This document shows, piece after piece, positions 1 to 12,457 of a stretch of 64,000 nucleotides of DNA (within the stretch, counting starts at the first letter, position 1; each line of letters starts with the position of its first letter). The DNA is from Hafnia alvei. Lineage in GTDB: Bacteria; Pseudomonadota; Gammaproteobacteria; Enterobacterales; Enterobacteriaceae. Made by a program: the position numbers and the translations under genes. The stretch covers positions 164,965-228,964 of the forward strand of contig NZ_FMIQ01000057.1 of NCBI RefSeq assembly GCF_900095695.1, written 5' to 3'. The notes under the pieces were generated by a model. It made no database searches. It was given only the letters and a program-made list of their open reading frames with translations, and had not been told where the DNA came from.

Positions 1-572
1 CTGGAATGGCGAGAGGAAGGGCCGCTGATACAGGCAATTTTTGTGTGGCCTAAATCAATAAGCCGTTTTGTTGCCATTTGGCTGGCGCGGTGATGATCGA
101 AGGTGATGCAACGATCTTCAAGGCCTGGCACTAAACGATCCAAAATCGTAAAGGCTTTGCCTTCTTGCGCCAGCTTGCAGAGTTGCTCATCGCTCAGCGC
201 TCTCACGTGTAGGATTAGCCCATCACAGCGTAGGTTATATAAACGCTGAATGGCCTGCCATTCGTTGTCGGCGCTGTTTTTTCCCTGTGTCACCAAGAGC
301 TGCTTACGGCGACTTTCCGCTTCACTTTGTACGTTATCCATCAGCGCACCAAAAAAACCACCGCGATAAGAGGTCGTGACTAAGCCGATCGTTTGGCTTT
401 GGTTCGACGCCAGCGCCCGCGCGGCTGGGTGTGGGCTATAACCTAACTCGGTGATGGCGGCTTCAACCATGAGACGCGTTTTTTCTTTGACGTTGCTATC
501 GCCATTCACCACGCGTGAAACGGTGGCGCGAGAAACACCTGCAAATGCAGCAACGTCTTCAAGCGTCGTCAT
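1..572 (-). CDS. LacI-family transcriptional regulator (3' part missing, runs off window)
   Basis: Reading leftward from an ATG at 572 gives an uninterrupted frame to the window edge (about 190 residues). It opens with a LacI-type helix-turn-helix (MTTLEDVAAFAGVSRATVSR), a hinge-like AARALAS and then the periplasmic-binding-protein-like sensor domain, with the family pattern QTIGLVTTSYRGGFFGALMD. The start is preceded by an AAGGA ribosome site. It lies 66 bases after the GH4 glucosidase on the same strand, so it is probably its last-in-operon local repressor, acting on the palindrome at 2086-2107 and sensing a sugar or sugar phosphate. The C-terminal third is outside the window, so the specific subfamily is unknown. 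Confidence 0.9.
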   Translation of the reverse strand, partial: MTTLEDVAAFAGVSRATVSRVVNGDSNVKEKTRLMVEAAITELGYSPHPAARALASNQSQTIGLVTTSYRGGFFGALMDNVQSEAESRRKQLLVTQGKNSADNEWQAIQRLYNLRCDGLILHVRALSDEQLCKLAQEGKAFTILDRLVPGLEDRCITFDHHRASQMATKRLIDLGHTKIACISGPSSRHS

Positions 573-638
573 GGTCAAATTCCTTATGATAATTGAATCC
601 AAGTTCCTTCTTGCGGCGAAGCAACGAAGGTATTGCGG

Positions 639-1946
639 TTAATTAAATTGTGGCAGATACGCTTTGTTTACGGCTAGTACTTCATCCAATAAAGGTGAAG
701 CCAGTCCCGCGTCGCCGATTAACGGGTTAGTGACCAGCGCTAGCAGCGCAGATTTTCTGTCGCCGTGTACGGCGGCTTCAATCGTCAGGCATTCGAAAGA
801 TTTCACCTGCTGTGTGAGACCCACCATGGACACGGGGAGCGAACCGAATGCGAGAGGGTGCGCACCTTGAGCATCTACGATGCAGTCGGTTTCGATCACG
901 GCATCAGCAGGCAGGTCGTGAATTGCCCCACGGTTTAGCGTGTTGACGACCAAACGGGTGCCGAGATTATTGTGGATCGCGCATATGAGCTCTAGCGCAA
1001 CCTCTGAATAAAATGAGCCGCCGCGGAAACTTAACTGTTCTGGTTTGTGGTCTAAATTTGGGTCGGCATATAGCGCAAAGAGCGCTTTCTCAACGTCCAT
1101 CACCTGTTCAGCGCGGGTGCCTTCGGCGCTAGCCTCGGCGATTTCATCCTTCAACATCGTGCGGGTTCGATAGAAATAGCGGTGATAGGGGCAGGGTATG
1201 GCACCTAGCGCGCGCAGAAACTCTGGCGGCCACGGCTCTTCTTTGATGTTATTCATGGTGAGCGCCGCGCCATCGCAAAGCATGTCGATGACCCGTTGCG
1301 TCTGGTCTTGTCCATCGGCGGTGACCTGATGCACCCACACCATATGGTTTAGGCCCGCGAAACGCAGCTGGACGCCTCGATATGGGCGCTGCAGCATTTT
1401 GGCAATCATGTGATGCATGGTGACGGGAACGTTGCACAGGCCAATGATTTTGGCTTTGGTGTAGCGAGAAACCGCTTCGGTAACGATACCTGCTGGATTG
1501 GTGAAGTTAATGATCCAAGCATCGGGTGCCAGCTGTTCAACTTTGCGAGCGATATTCAACATGACAGGAATAGTGCGCAGCGCTTTAGCAAAACCGCCGA
1601 CGCCGGTGGTTTCTTGCCCTATTAATCCAAACTTTAAGCCGAGGTGTTCGTCAGCCGCACGCGCCGGTAACTGACCTACGCGCAGCTGAGTTAATACAAA
1701 ACTGGCTCCACGAATGGCATCATCGGGTGTGAAATGAACGCTGACCTTCACCTGCTCAAAGCCATGGCGTGCCAGCATTCGACGCGTGAGATCGGCAATG
1801 ATCTCAACCTTGTGACGGCCTGCTTCAACGTCAACCAACGCCAATTCAGACAGTGGAATTTGCTGAGCACGCTGGATAATGCCTTCAACCAATTCCGGTG
1901 TATAACTGCTGCCTCCACCGATGATGGCAACTTTTATCGGGATCAT
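639..1946 (-). CDS. 6-phospho-beta-glucosidase, glycoside hydrolase family 4
   Basis: 435-residue cytosolic enzyme expected to hydrolyse phosphorylated beta-glucosides delivered by a PTS, by the NAD- and metal-dependent redox mechanism of GH4. Visible features are the N-terminal dinucleotide loop GGGSSYTPE (residues 10-18), NFTNPAG (147-153), the metal ligand region CNVP (Cys171) and GLNH (His201). Length fits the ChbF/CelF/LicH group (about 440-450). The start is supported by GGAGA a few bases upstream. It is transcribed toward the LacI regulator and has the palindromic operator about 140 bases upstream of its start. No PTS transporter is visible in the window; it may be encoded beyond the left edge or elsewhere. 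Whether the substrate is cellobiose-, arbutin- or another glucoside-phosphate cannot be told. Confidence 0.88.
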   Translation of the reverse strand: MIPIKVAIIGGGSSYTPELVEGIIQRAQQIPLSELALVDVEAGRHKVEIIADLTRRMLARHGFEQVKVSVHFTPDDAIRGASFVLTQLRVGQLPARAADEHLGLKFGLIGQETTGVGGFAKALRTIPVMLNIARKVEQLAPDAWIINFTNPAGIVTEAVSRYTKAKIIGLCNVPVTMHHMIAKMLQRPYRGVQLRFAGLNHMVWVHQVTADGQDQTQRVIDMLCDGAALTMNNIKEEPWPPEFLRALGAIPCPYHRYFYRTRTMLKDEIAEASAEGTRAEQVMDVEKALFALYADPNLDHKPEQLSFRGGSFYSEVALELICAIHNNLGTRLVVNTLNRGAIHDLPADAVIETDCIVDAQGAHPLAFGSLPVSMVGLTQQVKSFECLTIEAAVHGDRKSALLALVTNPLIGDAGLASPLLDEVLAVNKAYLPQFN

Positions 1947-2085
1947 GCGAGAGTCTCCGTTTTATCTGGCAATGAGGGTTTCGATGATCATCAGGGCAAC
2001 AGAGGAGCCGCGAGACAAATAGCGTTGGGTTTATCACCCGCCTCATAAACCTGATAAATCAGATAGTGTTTTTTGCATTTATCAT

Positions 2086-2107
2086 AAAATGAGAGCGCTC
2101 TCATTTT
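2086..2107. promoter_or_regulatory. Perfect 22-bp palindromic operator of LacI type
   Basis: A perfect inverted repeat centred between 2096 and 2097 with core TGAGAGCGCTCTCA flanked by A/T runs. The central CG and half-site layout are those of GalR/LacI-family operators. It lies upstream of the GH4 gene, so it is the likely binding site of the regulator at 1-572. Confidence 0.75.
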
Positions 2108-2372
2108 GGTTTAAGACTAGCAACTTCCATCAATCGGTTTGCGAGTCAGTTCGCAAAAATTCATTTTTGAATAATTAGGTGGAGGATGAAGTGTGATCTT
2201 GATTGCAAAATCAGGCATTTTTCGTCGCTAAGAGGCGGCATTTTTTCAGACTTATCCCATCGTTAAGTAAATGTGAGTAAATGGGTAGCTAATAGGCTAG
2301 CGCCTAATTAGAATCGATAAGTTAATTTGTTGTTCACCTGCTTTGAAAAAGCCCGCTGAGAAAGGATGTGTC
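2108..2372. other. Intergenic region upstream of ppiA
   Basis: Non-coding, AT-rich. It must contain the ppiA promoter, and the GH4 promoter lies in or next to it near the operator. A half-match to a CRP site (TGTGATCTTGATTGCA) occurs near 2192-2207, but the second half-site is poor. I see no further gene. Confidence 0.5.
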
Positions 2373-2939
2373 ATGTTCAAGAGAGTATTCGTCACCCTAA
2401 CCGCGCTATTTTCGCTGACGGTAATGGCTCCGGCCGCATTGGCTGCGAACAGCCATGTTTTACTGTCGACGACCGCTGGTAATATTGAAATTGAGTTAGA
2501 TAGTCAAAAAGCGCCGGTGTCGGTGAAGAACTTCCTCGACTACGTGAACAGCGGATATTACAACAACACGATTTTTCATCGTGTAATCCCTGGTTTTATG
2601 GTGCAGGGCGGTGGATTCACTGCGGACATGCAGCAGAAAACGACTAATGCGCCAATCAAAAACGAAGCAGATAACGGTTTGCGTAACCTGCGCGGCACTA
2701 TCGCCATGGCGCGTACCGCTGAAAAAGACAGTGCAACTAGCCAATTCTTTATTAACGTTGCCGATAATGCCTTCTTAGACCATGGCCAGCGTGATTTTGG
2801 TTACGCGGTATTTGGTAAAGTGACTAAGGGGATGGACGTCGTCGACAAAATTGCTCAGGTACGCACGGAGAACGTTGGCCCATACCAGAATGTCCCTTCT
2901 AAGCCGATCGTGATTACGTCGGTAAAAGTACTGCCATAA
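2373..2939 (+). CDS. ppiA: Periplasmic peptidyl-prolyl cis-trans isomerase A (cyclophilin)
   Basis: 188-residue cyclophilin that catalyses proline isomerisation during folding in the periplasm. A Sec signal peptide occupies about residues 1-24 (hydrophobic core, then APAALAA). The cyclophilin fold follows with [14 protein letters not shown] containing the catalytic Arg, then [17 protein letters not shown]. The ATG at 2373 is chosen over an upstream TTG because it sits behind AAGGATG and begins a normal signal peptide; the length matches E. coli PpiA (190). In E. coli fic and yhfG follow; here a terminator and the convergent pabA come directly after. Confidence 0.95.
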   Translation: MFKRVFVTLTALFSLTVMAPAALAANSHVLLSTTAGNIEIELDSQKAPVSVKNFLDYVNSGYYNNTIFHRVIPGFMVQGGGFTADMQQKTTNAPIKNEADNGLRNLRGTIAMARTAEKDSATSQFFINVADNAFLDHGQRDFGYAVFGKVTKGMDVVDKIAQVRTENVGPYQNVPSKPIVITSVKVLP

Positions 2940-2972
2940 TCTCTGACATTGAGTTTGATGCCATCATCTGAG

Positions 2973-2999
2973 ATTCCCGCCGCTGTTGGCGGGAATTTT
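2973..2999 (+). terminator. Rho-independent terminator after ppiA
   Basis: Stem ATTCCCGCC / GGCGGGAAT (2973-2981 and 2988-2996) with a six-base loop, followed by T's. It lies between the convergent ppiA and pabA ends and just before the pabA stop. Confidence 0.85.
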
Positions 3000-3003
3000 G
3001 TTT

Positions 3004-3579
3004 CTAGCGCTGCAAAAAATTCTTCAATAGCTGGTGGCCCTGCTCGCTTAAAATGCTTTCGGGATGAAACTGCACGCCCTCAACGTCTAGGGTACGATGC
3101 CGTACGCCCATTATCTCGTCGGGTTCGCCGTTGCGTTCACTCCATGCAGTAATCTCTAAGCAATTGGGCAGCGTCTCTTTTTCCAGAATCAATGAATGGT
3201 AGCGCGTTACCGTTAGCGGGTTATTTAAGCCATGAAATACGCCGCTGTTGGTATGGCGAATGGCGCTGGTTTTGCCATGCATGACCTGACGAGCGCGAAC
3301 CACGTTGGCACCGAAAACCTGTCCTAAGGCCTGATGACCTAAACACACGCCTAACAAGGGTATTTTCCCTGCAAAGTGCTCGATAGCGGCTAGAGAAATC
3401 CCTGCATCATTTGGCGTACAAGGTCCCGGTGATATCACCATATGCGAAGGCGCCAGCGCTTCGATTTGCTCAAGAGTGAGATCGTCGTTGCGGCGAACGA
3501 TAACGTCGACGTCGAGTTCGCAAAAGTATTGATAGAGGTTGTAGGTAAAGGAGTCGTAGTTATCGATCAGCAACAGCAT
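3004..3579 (-). CDS. pabA: Aminodeoxychorismate synthase, glutamine amidotransferase subunit
   Basis: 191-residue class I glutamine amidotransferase supplying ammonia to PabB for 4-amino-4-deoxychorismate in folate synthesis. The triad is visible: the nucleophile in [10 protein letters not shown] (Cys79), and His172 and Glu174 in [17 protein letters not shown] forms the oxyanion region. In E. coli, pabA is preceded by fic and followed by argD; here the 509-residue yjgR lies between pabA and argD on the pabA strand, 87 bases upstream. TrpG is a close paralogue, but the neighbourhood and sequence favour PabA. Confidence 0.93.
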   Translation of the reverse strand: MLLLIDNYDSFTYNLYQYFCELDVDVIVRRNDDLTLEQIEALAPSHMVISPGPCTPNDAGISLAAIEHFAGKIPLLGVCLGHQALGQVFGANVVRARQVMHGKTSAIRHTNSGVFHGLNNPLTVTRYHSLILEKETLPNCLEITAWSERNGEPDEIMGVRHRTLDVEGVQFHPESILSEQGHQLLKNFLQR

Positions 3580-3666
3580 CAGAGGTTCGCTTTGTACGGA
3601 AATGACATCAGATGCCCCGATGATAAATCATGCGAGGCATAAGTAAGAGCATAAGAAAGCCGGTGG

Positions 3667-5196
3667 TTATTTACGCCCGCCCATAATCGAGCCTAAAACG
3701 CCGCGCAAAATTTGGCGGCCTAGTGAACTTCCTACCTGACGCGCCATGCTTTTTGCGGCGGTTTGTACCACCCCATCTTTCTTGCCGCCGCGAGGACCGG
3801 TGGTGCCGAACAGAATTTCATTCAAGCTGCCCATCAATCCACCGCCTTCTTGCGCGTTGGCCTCTGGTTTTTTCACGTCCTCAGCGCTGGCCTTTTCATC
3901 GCCGCTTTCAACCGTGCTGAAACCCTGCTGGGTTATTTTTTCATAGGCGGATTCGCGATCGACGGCTTCGTCATAGCGACCATAAAGCGGCGAATGATTT
4001 AGGGCGTGATTCAATTCATCGGCGGTTAACGGCCCCATACGGGATTCGGGCGCGATAACCATCGCGCGCTCAACGATAGTTGGACGGCCGCTTTCATCCA
4101 GGAATGAAACCAATGCTTCGCCTACGCCCAGCTCGGTAATGGCCTGCTCGGTGCTGAATTCGGGATTTGCGCGCAGGGTTTGCGCTGCGGCTTTCACGGC
4201 TTTTTGATCGCGTGGGGTAAACGCGCGTAGCGCATGTTGAACGCGATTGCCCAGTTGGCCGAGAACGTTATCCGGGATATCCAGTGGGTTCTGGGTGACG
4301 AAATAGATCCCTACGCCTTTAGAGCGGATCAGGCGTACTACCTGCTCTATTTTATCCAGTAGGGCGCTAGGCGCGTCGTTAAACAGCAAATGAGCCTCAT
4401 CGAAGAAGAACACCAGCTTTGGTTGCTCAACGTCACCGACCTCAGGCAGCTGTTCAAACAGCTCGGCCAGCAGCCATAGGAGGAATACCGAGTAGAGCTT
4501 CGGCTGATTGATAAGCTTGTCGGCGGCCAGCAGATTAATAATGCCTTGCCCGTTGGCGTCGCAGCGCATCAGATCTTTGATATCTAGCATGGGCTCGCCA
4601 AAGAAATGATCGCCGCCTTGCTGATCCAGCGTCAGTAATCCGCGCTGAATAGCGCCAATGGAAGCGGTAGAAATATTGCCATACTGGGTGGTGAACTGTT
4701 TGGCATTATCACCAACAAACTGCACTACGGCGCGGAGGTCTTTCATATCGAGCAGCAGCAGGTTGCTGTCATCGGCAATTTTAAACACCAGCTGCAATAC
4801 GCCGGACTGCACATCGTTTAAATCCAGCAGGCGAGACAACAACAGCGGGCCCAAATCGGATACCGTGGCACGAATAGGGTGACCTTTTTCGGCAAAAATA
4901 TCCCACGGAATGATCGGACACGCCTGCGGCGACCAGTCAGTGACCTGCAAAGCATCTAATCTTTTCTGTAATTTATCGGAAGGCGAGCCGGCAGCCGCGA
5001 TGCCGGACAAGTCGCCTTTTACGTCGGCCAAAAATACGGGAACACCAATACGAGAGAACTGCTCTGCCATTTTTTGTAGGGTCACGGTTTTCCCCGTACC
5101 CGTAGCGCCGGTAATCAGTCCGTGGCGGTTGGCCAGCGCCGGAAGAAGTTGCAGCGTGACTTTTTGATTCTTAGCAATGGTAAGCGGAGCGCTCAT
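3667..5196 (-). CDS. yjgR: HerA-like ATPase of the YjgR family (DUF853)
   Basis: 509-residue P-loop NTPase. The Walker A motif is GATGTGKT (residues 30-37); a Walker B-like [10 protein letters not shown] lies near residue 265, and arginine-rich segments follow. The C-terminal tail is Gly/Arg-rich ([15 protein letters not shown]), as in DUF853 proteins. The family is related to the HerA/FtsK translocase superfamily; its physiological role is not established. E. coli carries yjgR elsewhere (near the idn genes), so its position between pabA and argD is a rearrangement relative to that species. The start ATG at 5196 has a modest AAGGACTG-like site upstream. Transcription is divergent from argD across about 225 AT-rich bases. 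Confidence 0.88.
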   Translation of the reverse strand: MSAPLTIAKNQKVTLQLLPALANRHGLITGATGTGKTVTLQKMAEQFSRIGVPVFLADVKGDLSGIAAAGSPSDKLQKRLDALQVTDWSPQACPIIPWDIFAEKGHPIRATVSDLGPLLLSRLLDLNDVQSGVLQLVFKIADDSNLLLLDMKDLRAVVQFVGDNAKQFTTQYGNISTASIGAIQRGLLTLDQQGGDHFFGEPMLDIKDLMRCDANGQGIINLLAADKLINQPKLYSVFLLWLLAELFEQLPEVGDVEQPKLVFFFDEAHLLFNDAPSALLDKIEQVVRLIRSKGVGIYFVTQNPLDIPDNVLGQLGNRVQHALRAFTPRDQKAVKAAAQTLRANPEFSTEQAITELGVGEALVSFLDESGRPTIVERAMVIAPESRMGPLTADELNHALNHSPLYGRYDEAVDRESAYEKITQQGFSTVESGDEKASAEDVKKPEANAQEGGGLMGSLNEILFGTTGPRGGKKDGVVQTAAKSMARQVGSSLGRQILRGVLGSIMGGRK

Positions 5197-5409
5197 GGTC
5201 AGTCCTTAAGTGAAGAGGCGGAACGTAACTTCCAAGTTCAAAGTATAAGCACGCTGAATCTTAGTCTCAACTTTAACCGCTGTAATTGGGCAGGGATATT
5301 TTGACAAAACAAACGCAAATTACGGTTGCCATGAAGTGATTTATTATGCATATTTTGTGATTATATTTTCATTTGATGGCTGGCAAATCGTTGCTGGCGA
5401 TGCGAATAA

Positions 5410-8717
<3,308 letters not shown>

Positions 8718-8721
8718 AGCT

Positions 8722-8751
8722 AAAGAAACCCGTGCAGCAAGGCTACACGGG
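8722..8751 (-). terminator. Hairpin terminator between crp and yhfK
   Basis: On the minus strand a stem CCCGTG...CACGGG (8729-8751, one internal mismatch) is followed by a T-rich run TTTCTTT. It follows the crp stop by ten bases and should end most crp transcripts. Confidence 0.7.
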
Positions 8752-8760
8752 CATCATTTA

Positions 8761-9393
8761 TCAGCGAGTGCCGTAAACGACGATGGTTTTTCCGTGTGCG
8801 GAGATCAGGTTTTGATCTTCCAGCATCTTCAGAATACGACCAACGGTTTCACGGGAACAGCCAACGATCTGGCCGATTTCCTGACGAGTGATCTTGATCT
8901 GCATACCATCTGGATGAGTCATGGCATCCGGCTGTTTGGCCAGATTAAGCAGGGTCTGAGCGATACGACCGGTTACGTCCAAGAACGCAAGGTTGCCGAC
9001 TTTTTCAGAGGTAACCTGTAAACGGCTAGCCATCTGAGCAGACAGGCGCATCAGAATATCTGGATTGACCTGAATGAGCTGGCGGAATTTCTTGTAAGAA
9101 ATTTCAGCCACTTCACAGGCGGTTTTTGCACGAACCCAGGCGCTACGTTCTTGCCCTTCCTCAAATAAGCCTAGTTCACCAATGAAATCGCCCTGATTCA
9201 GATAAGAAAGGATCATTTCTTTGCCTTCTTCATCTTTAATCAATACAGCAACGGAGCCCTTAACGATGTAGTACAGGGTTTCAGCCTTTTCACCTTGGTG
9301 GATCAGGGTACTTTTGGACGGATACTTGTGGATATGGCAATGAGACAAGAACCATTCAAGAGTCGGGTCTGTTTGCGGTTTGCCGAGAACCAT
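8761..9393 (-). CDS. crp: cAMP receptor protein (catabolite activator)
   Basis: 210-residue global regulator that binds cAMP and activates or represses catabolic promoters. The cAMP-binding beta-roll shows [14 protein letters not shown] with the Arg/Ser phosphate contacts; the C-helix has VTSEK (Thr127, Ser128), and the DNA-recognition helix is [10 protein letters not shown]. It appears identical to E. coli CRP except for Ser in place of Arg122 (numbered without Met) next to the cAMP-contacting Arg123, judged from memory. The leader sequence AACAGAGGATAA before the ATG is also E. coli-like. It is divergent from yhfA. Confidence 0.98.
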   Translation of the reverse strand: MVLGKPQTDPTLEWFLSHCHIHKYPSKSTLIHQGEKAETLYYIVKGSVAVLIKDEEGKEMILSYLNQGDFIGELGLFEEGQERSAWVRAKTACEVAEISYKKFRQLIQVNPDILMRLSAQMASRLQVTSEKVGNLAFLDVTGRIAQTLLNLAKQPDAMTHPDGMQIKITRQEIGQIVGCSRETVGRILKMLEDQNLISAHGKTIVVYGTR

Positions 9394-9723
9394 TCGCTAT
9401 TATCCTCTGTTGTTATCGCTGCCCTAATATCGGGATACTGATCCTGACAGTGTGCTTATCGTGGCACGGGGCTTTGCTTATTAACTTGTTATAGCACTTC
9501 ATAATCGAGATATAGAGTAATAGGCTAAGGTAATTATTTCCTATAGTTATTGATCTATACCCGTTTCAATCCATAAAGATCCATTTCGGCATAGTTTGTA
9601 GCACAGCTTTGTGCAGGTGTCTTGTGTTGTCTCGCTTCAGCATCAAGAAGTGAGGCCTCGGATTGCCTGTTTTTCATAGAAAGCGTAGTCTGATGCCAAA
9701 ATTTAACCAAAGGGGTGATAAAC
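9394..9723. other. Divergent crp / yhfA promoter region
   Basis: 330 bases without a gene, holding the promoters of crp (minus) and yhfA (plus). In E. coli this region contains CRP sites for crp autoregulation. Here I see only a GTGC-N8-GCAC inverted repeat around 9451-9466 as a weak candidate, so autoregulation is inferred from the family and not shown. Confidence 0.5.
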
Positions 9724-10131
9724 ATGCAGGCACGAGTGAAATGGGTTGAAGGGATGACTTTTCTGGGTGAATCTGCTTCAGGACACCAGATCCTTATGGA
9801 TGGAAACGCTGGCGATAAAGCACCAAGCCCAATGGAAATGGTGCTCATGTCTGCGGGCGGATGCAGTGCGATTGACGTGGTGTCTATTTTGCAGAAAGGG
9901 CGAATGGACGTGCGCGACTGTGAAGTGAAATTAACCTCTGAGCGCCGCGAAGAAGCTCCTCGTTTGTTTACTCACATTAATCTGCATTTTATCGTCACCG
10001 GCAAAGGGCTGACCGATAAAGCCGTTGAACGTGCGGTTGCATTATCTGCTGAAAAGTATTGCTCGGTAGCGCTGATGTTAGGCCAAGCGGTGAATATTAC
10101 CCACAGCTTTGAGGCTATCGTGGTTGAGTAA
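9724..10131 (+). CDS. yhfA: OsmC-family protein YhfA
   Basis: 135-residue OsmC/Ohr-like protein. Sequence runs MQARVKWVEGMTFLGES, then SPMEMVLMSAGGCSAIDVVSIL with the peroxidatic-type Cys in the central helix, and EKYCSVALML with the second Cys. Family members reduce hydroperoxides with paired cysteines; YhfA itself has no firmly assigned substrate. The ATG at 9724 is preferred to the in-frame GTG at 9715 because GGGGTGAT stands upstream and the product then begins like E. coli YhfA. It sits divergently beside crp as in E. coli, but its 3' end meets the inserted LysR gene four bases later. Confidence 0.92.
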   Translation: MQARVKWVEGMTFLGESASGHQILMDGNAGDKAPSPMEMVLMSAGGCSAIDVVSILQKGRMDVRDCEVKLTSERREEAPRLFTHINLHFIVTGKGLTDKAVERAVALSAEKYCSVALMLGQAVNITHSFEAIVVE

Positions 10132-10134
10132 CGA

Positions 10135-11046
10135 CTACTCCCAAGCATAGTTCTGGCATTCCCAACGCAATAAATCCAAGAATCGCCGTGCTGTTAAGGT
10201 TAGCGGCGATTTTCGTGAATAGAACACGCAATACTGAGCGGTGGGTAGATCGTCGATAGGCAATGAACAGAGTGTATTCTCTAGCCCCAGTGGCGCCCGC
10301 ATCGCCCGAGCCACGATGGTAAGGTATTGTGCCTGTTGTACCATGCTTAATGCGCAAACCACGGAGTCGGTTCGGATCGGTGATTGGCTAAGCTGGAGGT
10401 AAAAATTCCCCATCGCTAATTCTAGCTGTTGGTAGTAGCCCATATCAGTTTCGGGTATCAACCATTTTGCGTGCTTCAACTCTTCTAACGATTTTGCCTG
10501 AGCAAATGGGTTGTCTCGGTGGGCGATAATGCAAAAGGGCGATTCAAACAGCGGCTCACGTACGAGATCCATTGGCGTCGTTTCAGCGGTTAATGTGCCG
10601 ATGGCGAAATCTAATTTGCCTTCACGTAAAGCCGGTAGAAGCGTCGAGAGCTGAGCCTCTTTGGCATGTATGTTGGCCTGTGGAAACTGACACTTAAAGG
10701 TATCAGCCGCTTGGGGAAACACGGTTAAGGTAATTAGCGAAGAAAAACCTACGGAGACAGAGCCTTGAGAATATTGGCTAATTTGTTCAATTTCGTCTGC
10801 CGCACGTTGTAATTCCTCCAAAATAAGCTGCGAGCGTGCCGCAAATGCGCTGCCTGTTTCAGTTAGCATCATTCCTTTGGCCCCGCGCACGATAAGCTGT
10901 GTGTTTAACGTATGCTCCAATTCCTTAATTGCTCTGCTTATTGCCGGCTGTGACTGGTTTAACGCGCGCGCTGCTGCGCGAATACTTCCTCGGCGAATCA
11001 CTTCCTGAAACGTTTTTAGCTGCTGGATCTTTGGCAGATATTTCAC
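10135..11046 (-). CDS. LysR-type transcriptional regulator of the inserted MFS/M20 module
   Basis: 303-residue LysR regulator: N-terminal winged helix (residues about 5-62, with RRGSIRAAARALNQSQPAIS) and a C-terminal co-inducer-binding domain. The GTG at 11046 is chosen because AGGGGAA lies at good spacing; an ATG at 11073 and a TTG at 11082 in the same frame have poor sites. It is divergent from the MFS transporter (191 bases apart), the usual layout for a LysR controlling a neighbouring catabolic operon. Its general resemblance to AbgR, the p-aminobenzoyl-glutamate regulator, together with an M20 hydrolase nearby suggests an amide-linked ligand, but this is inference. Confidence 0.88.
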   Translation of the reverse strand: MKYLPKIQQLKTFQEVIRRGSIRAAARALNQSQPAISRAIKELEHTLNTQLIVRGAKGMMLTETGSAFAARSQLILEELQRAADEIEQISQYSQGSVSVGFSSLITLTVFPQAADTFKCQFPQANIHAKEAQLSTLLPALREGKLDFAIGTLTAETTPMDLVREPLFESPFCIIAHRDNPFAQAKSLEELKHAKWLIPETDMGYYQQLELAMGNFYLQLSQSPIRTDSVVCALSMVQQAQYLTIVARAMRAPLGLENTLCSLPIDDLPTAQYCVFYSRKSPLTLTARRFLDLLRWECQNYAWE

Positions 11047-11236
11047 CGCGCTTCCCCTATCAATAAAAAGCATCACTCCCAAAAAAATGACATCTTACAC
11101 AGTGTGGGTAAAGACGATATTTTCATCAATGCCATCTGGCGCGCAGTTAATAAAAAAAAGCGATGCACATCACATAAGCACCCTTATACCTTTGAGCCTC
11201 AGTCAGGGTTGACGCCGTTTAGCGAGGAGTTTGGCT

Positions 11237-12442
11237 ATGCAATTTCAGCGCCGTTCATTGATGATTTTTTTACTGTTTATCGGTTACGCCGTTGTTTATA
11301 TCGATAAAACCGTGGTGGGGTTTGCTCTGTTGCCTATCGAGCGGGAGTTTTCTCTCCAGCCTGAACAATTAGGCTATATCACCGGCATTTTTTTCCTCGC
11401 TTACTCTATTTTTCAGATCCCGGCCGGTTGGCTTAACGATCGCTTTGGATTCAAAAAAGTCTTGTGTAGCTCACTTTTTCTGGTGGGTGGGTTTGCCATG
11501 TGTTTTGGCTGGTTGGGGCTCACCTTTGGTTTATTGCTGACGTTTCGTTTTCTTGCGGGGATGGGGCATGCGGGTTACCCAACCTCCTGTGCTAAAGCGG
11601 TAACGGCGAATTTCGCCGTAGAACAGCGTACTTTTGCGCAGTCTATTCTGCTGTCTTCGGCAGGGTTAGCTATGACGTTAGGCCCGTTAGTGGCAGTGTA
11701 TTGCCTTGAGCATATCGGTTGGCGTGGATCCTTTGTTTCGCTCGGGGTTTTGGCATTTATCATATCTGGCTGCATTTTGTGGTTGGTTCCCAACCCACAG
11801 CGGGCGTTGTCAATATCTTCAACCCCAAGGCCGAGCGTGTCTTATCGCCAACTGTTGAAGAGCCCTATCGTAATTTTACTGTTTATCGCCATTTTTTGTT
11901 TGAACATACCTTCTTACGGCCTGATGGCATGGCTGCCTAAATTCTTGGTGCAAAACCGCGGGCTACCGCTGAGCGTATCTAGCTTAGTCGCGGCGGCGGG
12001 CGGGCTGGGGATATGGATTTCGTCTTTGTGCACCGGTTATTTCGTTGGCAAATTCATGCAGGGAAAAGAGCACAAAGTGGTTTGCACGTGTTCGTTGCTT
12101 AGTGCGGTGTGTATTGGGTTGGTTTACGCCACGTCTTCGGCTATTTCAGCCAGTCTGTTTTTATTCTTCGGTTATGTGTTTCTCATGGCGTCATTTGTCA
12201 CCGTTTTCACTTTGCCGATGAAACGTTTACCGACTGATGTCATGGGAGCCGCGATGGGGATTATTAACACCGGTGGTACCTTGGGCGGCTTTATTGCCCC
12301 GATTGCTATGGGATATCTGGTGAAGATGAGTCCAGGCTATTTTTCTACTTTTGTTTTTCTGGTTGTGGTCATGATTGTCTCAGGGCTAGTGATCCTGCCG
12401 TTGGCAGGTAAAAACTATAGTCCAGTTCGTGAAGCTGCGTAG
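11237..12442 (+). CDS. Major facilitator superfamily transporter
   Basis: 401-residue polytopic membrane protein with about 12 hydrophobic segments. The MFS loop 2-3 signature is seen as GWLNDRFGFKKVL, a second-half loop near residues 255-272 has GYFVGKFMQGKEHK, and a membrane Asp lies in segment 1 (YAVVYIDKTVVGF). The ATG at 11237 has GAGGAG seven bases upstream and is preferred to an in-frame TTG at 11231. It is followed after 15 bases by the M20 hydrolase, so the two form an operon: import of a small organic anion or conjugate, then hydrolysis. It resembles the anion:cation symporter branch of MFS; the substrate is unknown. Confidence 0.88.
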   Translation: MQFQRRSLMIFLLFIGYAVVYIDKTVVGFALLPIEREFSLQPEQLGYITGIFFLAYSIFQIPAGWLNDRFGFKKVLCSSLFLVGGFAMCFGWLGLTFGLLLTFRFLAGMGHAGYPTSCAKAVTANFAVEQRTFAQSILLSSAGLAMTLGPLVAVYCLEHIGWRGSFVSLGVLAFIISGCILWLVPNPQRALSISSTPRPSVSYRQLLKSPIVILLFIAIFCLNIPSYGLMAWLPKFLVQNRGLPLSVSSLVAAAGGLGIWISSLCTGYFVGKFMQGKEHKVVCTCSLLSAVCIGLVYATSSAISASLFLFFGYVFLMASFVTVFTLPMKRLPTDVMGAAMGIINTGGTLGGFIAPIAMGYLVKMSPGYFSTFVFLVVVMIVSGLVILPLAGKNYSPVREAA

Positions 12443-12457
12443 TAGGGGAGATGTACG

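Noticed and set aside
2192..2207. TGTGATCTTGATTGCA as a CRP site upstream of ppiA
   Set aside because: Only one half-site fits; too weak to list as an operator.
5335..5390. Possible ARG boxes upstream of argD
   Set aside because: The stretch is AT-rich, but I could not align an 18-bp ArgR box with good symmetry.
9451..9466. GTGC-N8-GCAC repeat considered as a CRP site for crp autoregulation
   Set aside because: The half-sites do not match TGTGA/TCACA well; not called as a feature by itself.
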